From Panagrolaimus kolymaensis (lineage: Eukaryota; Nematoda; Chromadorea; Rhabditida; Panagrolaimidae): a stretch of DNA of 64,000 nucleotides. The position numbers and the translations under genes are program-made. Below, piece by piece: positions 49,249-59,700 of the stretch; positions within the stretch are counted from its first letter, which is position 1, and every line of letters begins with the position of its first letter. The stretch is taken from contig JAJQJQ010000003.1 in the NCBI GenBank assembly GCA_028622995.1, forward strand, positions 3,720,001-3,784,000, read 5' to 3'. The notes below the pieces were generated by a model that saw only the letters and a program-made list of their open reading frames with translations, was not told the origin of the DNA and made no database searches.

Positions 49249-49827
49249 GAATAAAGAAAAAATACTAAATGGAAAAAAATATAATTTTAAACACCCAAAC
49301 TTTTTTCGAGTAAAAAAAGACAAACATTTTTTAAATAAAAGAACACATTCGCAAACTACACTTTTTGTTACTTTGTTTTTTGAGACCAATCCATATCACA
49401 TTTAAAAGTCGGCATTCTTTTATGAACAACATACATTATTTTCATAAACAAAAGAAATTTTAAGAACAAGAAAGTCAAATTTTAAATAATTAATCCAATT
49501 TCATAGAAGATCCGTGATGCGAAGGCATTTGTACATCTGATTCTGTAGTCATTGAAGTTGACGGACAAGTTCAAAGAGTTTTTTCACCGGAGGTTATGCT
49601 AAAATATTATCATTAGAAAAAACGCTATTTTCCTTCGATATTTATATAAATATTAAATATTTCCCTTATTGTGTGAATGGAAAAGAATGAGGTTTTAATT
49701 TTTTAATCGCTCTTTCATTAAAATGATATAAAAATAAAATTACTTAAATATTTACATATAAAAAGATTCGTATATTGTATGTTTTAAATACAGTTTTTTG
49801 AGAGATTTCATTGAAGTTGCCTTTTAT
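49249..49827. other. spacer between two minus-strand genes
   Basis: AT-rich sequence with no supported frame. A CATTTAG acceptor on the minus strand near 49265-49271 may be the spliced-leader site of EMRE. The remainder is the 3' flank of the retropepsin-like gene. Confidence 0.35.
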
Positions 49828-50791
49828 TTAAAAATTTAAATACTTTTTTACCATCTTTTCCTTAGAGCTCGATAATTCACTGACAGAATGATTCTCCAAC
49901 TTTTTTGTTATATCGGGATTTTGCAGAGGAGAAGCGGCCATTTTTTGGGCTTCATTAATCATCGAAAATGACGTTAAGTAGAAGGTTTTCTTCTTGTACG
50001 ATAAGTGCTCAAATTCATTCGGAGAAAATATGAGGGAAGTATTCGTTTTGAGCAGAAATTGGGAGCCTAATAGGTTCACATTCTTCAGCGCCTCGTTAAA
50101 GCTTCCTGACATACAACAAGAAACATAAGTGTATAAAATAAACAAATTTTTATAATTTAACAACATAAAATCGGCACTGCATCGTTTGACTATATTAAAT
50201 TTTTTTTAAATTTTTTTTAAAAATACCTTGAATAATCACGCTTGTAAGAATTTTTTTTCCACATAACTTCTCAACTGTTTTTTCGCTAAAACATGTAAAA
50301 GGAGCTCCACAATCAACCATGAAGAAAACGACGAAATCTTTTGATTTTGCAAAGGCTCGGACTTTGAGTGGGATCACAAGGCGATTACCTATTCCATGCA
50401 CAACTCCTGCTATCTAAAAAAATATAACATATTATATATATTTATTTATATTTAAAAACTAAAGAAAATTTGAATAGGTAGATTCAAGATAAAAAAATTC
50501 ATAAATATTTAAATAAAGTAGCATTTGTTCATTCAGATAAATGCTCCACTTTAAAAAGGTTACATAAAGGTTCAAATGCTTCTTCTTCACAATCGCTAAA
50601 ACTATGTTCTAATTTTCCAGGAAAAATTGGTCCATAAGGAAAAGGCAGTATCTAAAACACTTTTGTTTAAATAAATATAGCAATCAAATAATTAATTTCA
50701 CCAAATTTTGAGGAGCTTTTTCATGGGAGAAATCGTTGTTGCTTTTATCTGCCGAGATAATTTTATCGGTTGGATGTTCGTCGTCACCCAT
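49828..50791 (-). CDS. small retropepsin-like aspartic protease homologue
   Basis: Four exons: 50791-50702, 50651-50564, 50409-50227 and 50105-49828; 212 residues. Joins 1-2 and 3-4 are secure; the second intron (50410-50563) is deduced from phase and could be wrong, in which case the first two exons encode a separate 70-residue protein. The core has the flap-domain layout of retroviral-type aspartic proteases: IPLKVRAF, then a hydrophobic strand into VDCGAPFTCFSEKTVEKL (Asp near residue 92), and later NVNLLGSQFL. The usual Asp-Thr/Ser-Gly is Asp-Cys-Gly here; the catalytic Asp is kept. No reverse transcriptase, integrase or long terminal repeats lie nearby, so it looks like a host gene or a domesticated element. 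There is no signal peptide. Confidence 0.6.
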
Positions 50792-52543
50792 TTTGATTGC
50801 TTTTTTATGAGTATCGAATTATTCACTAAATTCATGATTATTTTATTGGAATAAAGAAGCGCAAGTCTTATGAGTCCGCACCAAAAACGAAGATTTTTAC
50901 TTTTTTTTTATTTCATACAAAATTACAGAAATTTTTCTTTAATAGAGAAAAAAATTTGCAATGCTTTGATTGATGTGAGTGGCTTCTCAAAAAAAATAAT
51001 TATTAATTTTCTAAACGACAAGAATTTAAATTTTGACGCCAATTTTAATATTTAAATCCATTTTATTCGGAGCACTTTTTCAAGAAAATAGCAATTAAAG
51101 TATAAATAAGCTTTTAAAAGTCGGCTTTCGTTTTTTTCTTTAAAATCCAAAGATTACATTATAGTTTAATTTTCTTAAGATTAGTTCATTGAAAAAACAA
51201 GAAAAAAATCAATGTAATTATTACATTATGTATGTGTTTTTTGCCCTTTACTTTGATGGAATAAAAAAAAGGAGAAAAATGGGCAAGCTTCCATTCTTCC
51301 TTTCCATTGTTATATGTACTTCCTTTTGAAGCTGCTTAACGTCATCCTTTGCTTTCTTGCTTCCATCTAAAATAAATGCAAGTCTTCTCCATAAACATGA
51401 AAAAGTAGTAGAAATAATAGTAGGCAGATTTCATTACGAAATAAACAAGTATATTCTTCTCTTTGCGCTCATATATTTGCTTGACAGCATTAAAATATGC
51501 TTTTAGACAGATGAAACTTACTTACTCACTTTTTTTTGCCGTTGTTGTTGCTTAATGTTAATGAAAGAGATAAAATTAAAAAAAATGCAAAAAATTTTAG
51601 ACTTTTTTTACTTACTTTACAAAACCATTTTTGGAAATGAAATATTATACTCTTCTTTGAATTTAGTTTTATAATCTTTTATTGGACGTCATATTTGAAG
51701 CATTCCATTTTTTCGTTTCTTCTTTTAATTTTTGATTGTCATTTCATAAAAATTGCCCTGTTCTTCATTTCTTGAAGCAAATGAATGTTAGCTTCTTTGA
51801 AGAAAAAAAAAGTGTGGTCGAGCCATTGCAAGCGCTGGCTAACAAAATTCTCACGCTTTCTTTGCTGCTCTCATTTTATGATCTTATATTTTCACTTTTG
51901 CTTATTTAAAATGTTCGATTTTTCGTTTGTTAATTTAAATATAAAAAAGAATGAAAAATGAATGTTATTCAATTGCTGCGCAACTACTTCCTCCTCAAAA
52001 ATAAAAGTAGTCCATGAACAAAAAAAATGCCAGGAGCGCATTATTTGCATGTGTGAATGAGCGCAAGCGAAAACACATACTTGACTTAAGCTTTATTTCG
52101 CCAAAAAAATTTCGTGTTTCACATAAAAATGACATTTGAAGAAGGGGGATGCCGTCGTAGTTCTTGCTTCCTTTTTTTTGAAGCAAGCCTTTTTTGTTGT
52201 GTTGTTGCTTCTGTATTTTGTCGTCGGCGTTGTTGTCTGTCGCTTGGTCTTTCGTTGAGTTTGTTTTTAACGCGCCACACACAAACTAGCTAATCAACTC
52301 ATTGTATACTACTTACTTTAGGTCAAAAAGAAGAAGAAAAAATAATTTTTAGTCTTTTTATTGTGCAATATATTATATTTTTTTAAAATAAAAACCTTTG
52401 CATATTTTTTTTTTCATTTGCTTCCGGAAAAAATGTCGATTTTATACCTTTGTTTATTTTATTTTTTTTATTTTTTATGCCAAAAAATGAGAGAAAGAAA
52501 GATTTTGAAAGTATTTTTATTTCTTTTCTTTTGCAGAACAAAA
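50792..52543. other. intergenic before SPEF1
   Basis: AT-rich, with a GC-richer patch around 52140-52280 (CGTCGTAG, TCGTCGGCG) that is probably the promoter side of SPEF1. No gene was supported. Confidence 0.45.
52526..52536 (+). promoter_or_regulatory. candidate spliced-leader acceptor before SPEF1
   Basis: TTCTTTTGCAG ends seven bases before the start codon at 52544, consistent with spliced-leader addition. Confidence 0.55.
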
Positions 52544-53737
52544 ATGTCGGCAACACTTCCAAATTTAACGGATTCAGCTTTGGATGATGTTTATCAATGG
52601 ATTGGAACTATTCCCTTGTCTAAACCTGTAAGAAATATTTCTAAAGATTTATCTGATGGAGGTTTGTTTGTCTTTCTGCCTCTTTAAAACAAAACAAAAA
52701 AGTTTGAAATGTTTTTAAGTCCTGGTTGCCGAAATAATTTCACATTATTTGCCTCGTTATGTCGCAGTTAATAGTTTCACACATGTTAATTCTGTGGCCC
52801 TTAAACGATATAATTGGGAAACGCTTCAAAAGTATGTGTGCAATATTGCCTCGTAAAATTAAAAACATAAACACATTTTATTTTAGAATGGTTTTTAAGT
52901 ATTTAAATTTTCAATTAAGTGATGAACAAATTAGAAATCTTACTGAAGGCACTCATGGAGCAATGGAAGCTTTTCTTCTATTTTTTAAAGATAAAATAGA
53001 TTTGGCTGTGGCAGAAAAACGTTTTCGTCCAACAAAACGCCGAACTCGAAGCACCGCTTCCTCTTCTCGGGGAGGAAGCACATTGAGTTTAAATCAATCA
53101 GATTCAGAATTCGATGGAGAAACATCAGCAACAAATTTAAATATAAATAAAAATCTACAAAATTTAAAAATAGCTTCAACTCCCAAAAGTCATATTGATT
53201 TATCAAATGGACAAAGCAAAGATGAACAAATTCAAGTAAGGCTTCATTTCCTTTTTTTGAATAATTTATTTATTAATGAAGTTATTATTTTTTATAGAAA
53301 TTATTATCCCAAGTACAATATTTGGAAAGGATTATCGATCAAAAAGATGAACATATTGCGGCATTAACAAAGAAAATAGAACAAACAAATATTTATAATG
53401 GGTCTAAAAAGAAACAAGATTCACATAATAATGAACAAAATCAAGTTAGTTCTTTTGGAGCTAAAAACTTTCTCTTTTATAAAATTTATTTTTGCAGGTA
53501 TTTATGTCCCAAATTCATTATCTCGAAAGTGTCATACAGCAAAAAGAAGATGGAATTGCGACCCTTTCTAAACAAGTTGAAAAACTTATGGGTATGCTTT
53601 ATCCAGAACAAGTAGGTCATCCAAAGCGTGGAGTAAAAAATATATTTCCATTTTAGGACCCGAGTGTAACACCTGATGTCCCTTCACCTGCGCCTCATCG
53701 CCAAAGCTTACGAAGCCAAAGTTCTTTTCATAAATAA
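52544..53737 (+). CDS. SPEF1-like calponin-homology microtubule protein
   Basis: Six exons: 52544-52661, 52720-52831, 52887-53235, 53298-53444, 53498-53611 and 53657-53737; all phases agree, 306 residues. SPEF1/CLAMP binds and bundles microtubules in cilia and flagella. The first 110 residues form the divergent CH domain: DDVYQWIGTIPLSKPVRNIS, SDGVLVAEIISHYLP, then NWETLQKMVFKYLNF. A basic Arg/Lys linker (RFRPTKRRTRS) and a Ser/Asn-rich stretch follow. The C-terminal part has two similar coiled-coil blocks, LERIIDQKDEHIAALTKKIE and LESVIQQKEDGIATLSKQVE, encoded by separate exons and perhaps an internal duplication. In a nematode the likely site is ciliated sensory neurons, which fits the TRPV gene in the same window. 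Confidence 0.88.
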
Positions 53738-54294
53738 ATTTTTTACAATTATAATTTCATCAACAATTATGCAATTAGACAGAAAAGGGTTTAATAAAAT
53801 ATTTTAAAATATTCTGGTAAAGATTTTTAGAAACAAAGGTTTAAAGAATCTAAACAAGACTAATAGCGTTTTTAAAAAAAGAGTATCAATGGCTTAGAGA
53901 TTTAAGAACTATGGTTTTGATTTTTTCATTTTGGAAAATTTAAAATTAATTTATTGATTTTTAAAAAAATCATAATTACGAAATTTCTGGAATAAAAGAG
54001 TAAACAATTCTATGTATATAAACTTTGGTTCCCATTATGTTATTTTGCGTGATAAAATGAAAACGAAATTTATTTTTATCGCATATTCTAAATAAATGCG
54101 GAGTTCAGTTATAAAGAATAAAAAAACCCATAAAATGATTGATTATTTTCCAATTAATTACAGGTTTTACATTCTTTCTTCACAAATTAAGTTTTCACTT
54201 TCTAAATCAATAAGGTCTTACATAGTTTTTTTGTCTGACAACAAAAAAAACAATCAAACGTATTTTAAATTTTTTTTGATTTTTGATAAATGAA
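53738..54294. other. spacer before the secreted protein gene
   Basis: AT-rich, same-strand spacer with nothing recognisable. Open stretches at 54096-54290 read as low-complexity hydrophobic sequence. Confidence 0.4.
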
Positions 54295-55531
54295 ATGAGA
54301 ATATTATTTTTATTATGCATATTTTTATTTTCTATTTATATCGTAGAATGTAAACGAAAATTATATTTTGTTTATAAAGGATTAGGGAAAGATTTGATAT
54401 TAGCGGCAAGAAATTATGGAGCTGAACGTAAGACATTTTTTCTTTTTTTGAAATGAATTAATAAACCTTTTTAGAGTATGAGAATTACATAAATGTGACC
54501 GATAATATGGATGCAGATGGAAGAACTAAAGCTTTTCCCGACTTTTTTGAAAAATGTAATGATCTTGGATGGGAATTCGCTGAAAATGTTACTCTAATAG
54601 TTAAAAATCAAACTCAGGATCCTAATATACCTGTAAGATTTTATTTTCTATCCTTCTCATTGCATTTAAAATAAAATTTAGATTCTCAAAAAAGTAGGAT
54701 TGCAATCTTTTTTAGCTCATTTTTTAACTTTAAAAGAAGAAACAATGAAAGATGGAATCAAACAACTTTGTATGAAAACAGAATTACAATTTCAATGCCA
54801 ATTTGGTTTTGGTGAAAGCCGGTAAATTAAAATTTTTAAATAAACAATCAATTTATTTTTTGTATTTATTTCAGTTCAAGAATTCAATTACGGATTGAAA
54901 ATTTGAAAACATATAATGGAGATATGAGACTTTTACTTGAAAAGGATTGTAATGAAAAAACACGAAAAAGTCTAAATTATCCTTGCGTGGGACATAATGC
55001 TCTTAATTGGACGAAGCCATGCATAAAAGTAAATTAATTATTTACACCTGAAAACCTATGTGTAAAATTTTTAGATGGTGGATGAATACAATGAAACAAG
55101 AACTTCTATAAATGATAAAATATATTCAGTTTATACTCAAGCTATAGCCCATTGCGATAAAGTTGCTAAAAATGCTAATCCAGATGATTCAAAACAATTT
55201 ATTCCAACAAATATTATTATTCAAAATATAATTAAAAATGCTTTAAATCAAATTAAAGATCTTGAAAGTAAGGGCATTTTATGAAATTTAATTTGGTGCT
55301 TAAAATTTTTAACTGATTTAAGGTGAAAAATGTAGAAAACTTTCAAGTATGATTTCCTGCATAATTCCTGAATTAAAAAAATTCTGTGGTCCTGGAGCAG
55401 CTGATGCATTGAAAACAAGCCTTTTGGTTGGTTATCTTCGAAATGAGAGAGGCCCGGCATTGTACTATCATTTTGAAACCCTTGAAGTTGAATCAGATCC
55501 TATTTGTTTGGCTCTTCATAAAGATATTTAA
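54295..55531 (+). CDS. secreted cysteine-containing protein, unknown
   Basis: Six exons: 54295-54427, 54475-54632, 54682-54821, 54875-55028, 55075-55267 and 55323-55531; all phases agree, 328 residues. It starts with a clear signal peptide (MRILFLLCIFLFSIYIVEC). The rest is hydrophilic, with paired cysteines along the chain, several N-glycosylation motifs (NVT, NQT, NWT, NET) and no membrane segment. The last block, KCRKLSSMISCIIPELKKFC followed by GPGAADALKTSLL, has the Cys spacing of nematode secreted helical families such as DUF19, but I cannot place it firmly. An AATAAA is at 55587-55592. Probably extracellular; the role is unknown. Confidence 0.75.
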
Positions 55532-55586
55532 TAAGATAGCTTTAACAATTGCCTTTATTATTATTAAAGATTTTAAAACTGACAAA

Positions 55587-55592
55587 ATAAAA
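55587..55592 (+). terminator. poly(A) signal of the secreted protein gene
   Basis: AATAAA 56 bases after the stop codon at 55531. Confidence 0.5.
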
Positions 55593-55774
55593 GTTTGTTA
55601 AATAAGAAATTTATAGCACAAAACACACACAAAAACAAGTTAGTTGAATATTTAAAAAAAGCAGCGAAAATTATTGTTTAGGGGAAAAAAGGAAACAAAA
55701 TTGAAAGCACAGAAAATAAGGACCACACAGAATTAATTGAAACAAGTAATGTATATAAAAAATTTATTTAAATT

Positions 55775-56288
55775 TTAAAATCGACGCATTGAATGATATC
55801 CAAAATGAGCTCCACACAACTTCCAACGACATGGATGGGATGAACTTCGACGGGATGGGGTACCGCTTAAGGCTTCTAAAGAAAAATAAAGCTTTTAAAG
55901 TTTGTTTTTTGAATGGAAAAAATTACCAAAGGGTAAATATGACGAACGACGTAATCTCTCCAATGCTTCACTTGATTTATAATTATTTTTCAACAACTTC
56001 TCTTCCAACAACGACAAAAATGCATTATTAGCCATTTTTTTTTCTTGGTTCAATGTATTGTAACGGGATGAAGGTATCACAAATGGGACAGGTTGTGACA
56101 CGCCTGACACTTCTTCATTATACTAAAACCAATATTTAATTTTTGAACTTTTTTATAAAATTAAAAAATTAAACCGCTTTATTGCCATTTGATTTTGATG
56201 ATAGGGTTTCTTCACAAAATACGATATTAATTAATGCAAATAGAAACAAACATGATTTTGAACATAAACAAAAATTTCTTAAATTCAT
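55775..56288 (-). CDS. candidate neuropeptide precursor with a CRWKLC ring
   Basis: Three exons, 56288-56175, 56122-55927 and 55875-55775; phases 0 and 1 agree, 136 residues. Exon 1 is a signal peptide ending at about residue 25 (LFLFALINIVFC). The middle is a hydrophilic spacer with helical NAFLSLLEEKLLK. The C-terminal 45 residues hold dibasic sites typical of prohormone cleavage: LRR, then PSRR, then MRRF at the very end. Between the last two lies SSSHPCRWKLCGAHFGYHSM, whose two cysteines would close a four-residue ring. The ring Cys-x-Trp-Lys-x-Cys has the layout of the urotensin II ring (CFWKYC) and the Trp-Lys of somatostatin. No family is recognised with certainty. It could be a secreted peptide other than a hormone. 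It is convergent with the secreted protein gene, 243 bases away. Confidence 0.65.
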
Positions 56289-56767
56289 TTGAATTTTTTT
56301 ATTGGTGCCCAAGTTGGCTCAAATGAATGGCTATAAGAATGAAGGATATAAAGTTTAAAAAAATATCCAACTTTTGGAAAGTTAGAAAAAAAGCAGAAAT
56401 AAAATTAAGCGAGCAACCAAGAAGAAAAAAAAGAAAGAAGCGACGACGACAGTTTCCAACACCCGCGCAAAAACTCAAATGCCAAAGAAAAGTAAGTTGT
56501 TGCAATTTAATAAAAAGAAAAAATTCTTTCAATAAGGCTTAACAAAGTTAATCATCTTTTTTTCTTCTGAATGATACATTCATATTTTTTATTTTTTACG
56601 AAGGCGGATTTAGAAAGGCGGAGACTCTTTTTTTTACTGATAACTCATACAAAAAAATAATAATAAACGAGGAAATGAAGCCTTTTATTTATTTCAATCT
56701 TTTTCAATATTCAAAATGAAAAAAAACTGAGGAAAAAATTCAATGATGAGTTAATAATTAGCTGAAT
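56289..56767. other. spacer between two minus-strand genes
   Basis: AT-rich; it holds the promoter side of the peptide precursor gene. A Lys/Arg-rich plus-strand frame (56327-56542) is most likely a chance product of A-rich sequence. Confidence 0.4.
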
Positions 56768-59700
56768 TCAATTGAATTCAAGTTGTTTTTTAGTGTTCGA
56801 TGAAGCCAATTCAATAACACCCGTAGAAGTAGAGGGCGAAGGCCGTGGATATTGAGCTGCTAATCCCTAAAAATTAAATTTTCATGTTGTTGCTTTACAG
56901 TGAATAAAAAGAAGGTGTTATGTAAACAAGGAGTAGGAGGGTTCCATACATACCAATTGAACTCCATAAGTAAATGCAACAAAATCACCCGGTTGATAAG
57001 GTGACCATGCAGAAGATGTAATTGGATCATTTGGAATAAGAAATTCTGTAAATATTAAAAAAAATAAAAGTAGGAAAGAAACATAATAAACTGTTTACCA
57101 TTGCTTGGACTTCTGTGAGCATGAGCAGATTTAGGCCTTTCTAAATGCAAATTTGGAGGTTTATGATCAGAAGTTTCAATATTAGGTTCAAAATCTTGTT
57201 TTAATGTTTGTTCTGGATTTTCAAATTTTCCCGCAATCGGTGTTGGTGGCCTTATTTCTTTATTAAATTCATCATTCGCCTCCTGTTCGGCAACAGCTGA
57301 AAAATTTTCTCTTTTATAAAATAATATAATTAAATTTGGAAAATTTGTTAAATTAATTAAAATTCCACAGTATTGTATGAACATATAAAATTTGAAAAAA
57401 AGTACATAAACAGGAGCAAAAAAAAGAAAAAGAAAAAAAGGAATTAATCTTAAACAAAAGACAATATGGCCCTCATTTTCATCCCTTATGGCCTCCTCAT
57501 CATAAAAGAAACTGTGTAAAAGCAACTGTTTTGTCATCGCATCTTTTTTTTCATTTCCACAGAAATAAATTTGTTTTATATCTTTGTATTTAATCTTCAG
57601 CATTTTTGGCATTTTTTGATTATAAAAAAAAGTTTTGTTTCATTTTGCTTTTATATTTCAATTTATGGATGATAACATTTTTATTAGCAAGAAACCCCAA
57701 CCAAAAATGGCTAAGTTTTTGACGTTTTCTGGAACCATTTGAAAAACCAAAAACAAAAACAAAAGCGACTCTAAATGAAAAAAAGAAAATAAAAGAAAGC
57801 AGTTTAGTTTGTTAGTTTACTCACTTGTTTTTGACTCTTAAGATTTTTTGTTGCATTTTAAAGTATTTTTTTGCTACCAAAATAAACCCTTAAAACGATT
57901 TTTTTTTCTTATTGCTTTAAAGAATGTATGGCTTGGCTTTGAAAGGCTATTTGATAGTTTCTAATTATACATACAATATTTTTTTTATCATATTTTTTCT
58001 TTTTTTTAGTTTTTTGATTCTTATTTTAATTGAGATCAGATTACTTATTTTTCATAATTTTGTAATTTTATAAAAATGTCACAAATTTTAAGCTGTGTAC
58101 TTTTTTTTCATTCATAATAACATGTTTACTAATAAAAAAAAGTTAAATTTATTTATTTATTTTTAATTTATGGAGTGTTTCTCGAATATACGCGTTGTTT
58201 TTTTTTGGTGGGCGCAAGCATTTTTTTGCTTGCAAAAAAAAGAGTTAACTTAATTGGTGAAAATTATTAAGAATTCTCAAGCTTTTTTTAGCGCCTATCC
58301 ATTCCTTCCTTCTTTTTTAACACTTAAAGAAAAGCTTACGTTTGACTTCAACAAGCAAAGGCGACGGCGGTGGTGTTAGTGATTTTTGAAGTTTCATTTC
58401 TTCAACGATTTTTAGCGGTGAAGTTGGTGAATTTACGATTTCATCTTTTACGAAATTTTGATTATTTTCTAATATTCTTGATGGCTCTTCCCATCTGAAA
58501 TAATATAATTTTTATTAATGGATTTCTAACTAAATAATATTTATGCGTGTTAATTATATTTATGGACTACTGGTCACATCACGAATATAATTATCGGTCT
58601 AATAATGTGAGAAGAGCTCGAGGGGTAAGTTATAAATTTTTTTTAGTTAAGTCTTGAATTTACCGTGTTCCTTTCTTAAATTGTACATGTTTTGTTGATT
58701 CTTCCATAATTTCGTTGCCTGTTCGTAAAATGCTTGGATGGTACTTTGCTATCGGTCTTCCACAAGAATTGTAATAAATAAATAAACAGCACCATCCAAA
58801 AAGTATTATCAATATTCCGCTTCCCAAAATAATACCTTAAATTTTAAATTTTTGTTTATTTTTATTTTCTTCGGTTTATGTAACATTTATTTAAAATTCT
58901 AAACTTACCCACTATCCACCAACGGGATTGTTCAGTTCGTTTTGTTTCATATTGTGCTAAAAAAAAGAGAGAAACAAATAATTTCCATTTCTTATACCCA
59001 CTCTAAAGAAAAATTTTACCACGGATATCTATTACAGGATACTGTAAAACTGCAGAAAGATGTGAAAGTGTCAATAAGGATATATCTTTGACTATAACAT
59101 CAGATGGCACAGTTTGATTGTTAAAAAAACTAACAAAATTGAGTTTAGTTATTCCATCAACATTGGTGGTTCCCAAAATCTAGAAAAAATATTTAGGGTT
59201 AGCATTTATTTATTTGTTATTTTGTTTTGTTTTTTAAAGCCAGCTTTTTTTTCTTAAGTTTTAAAATTGTCTTTTATTTATCTTTTCGTCTTCTCAAAAA
59301 AAATGTTGTATTTTTTGATGCACTTTTGAACAAAAGTGTTTAAGTGCTTGCGCCCAAACAAACATATGCTTATTTAGCGTTTTTCTTCTTCTTCTTCTGG
59401 CTTCTTTTCCGGACAACTACAACCAAATACCCGCGAGGAGGCAAAGTTGAGTGGCAGCAGAATCGGACGGGAGAGGAGAAGTTGTAAAGCAAAGCGAAAA
59501 AAAATGTGCCGTTGATGATAGAAAAATGATGACAATGATCAATAGCTTATGTTAGTTGAGAGAAAAACATGAAGCACATAAGTTTTTTTGTTAGTTATAA
59601 ATTATTATCTGTTAACAGCTTTTCTGTGAAAAAAAATTTGTAATTTTAACGCGCGTCTGTGAATTGAAAGATTACTACTTCATTAATTCCATACTATTTT

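Noticed and set aside
56327..56542. Lys/Arg-rich plus-strand frame
   Set aside because: It arises from A- and AG-rich sequence; no conserved content.
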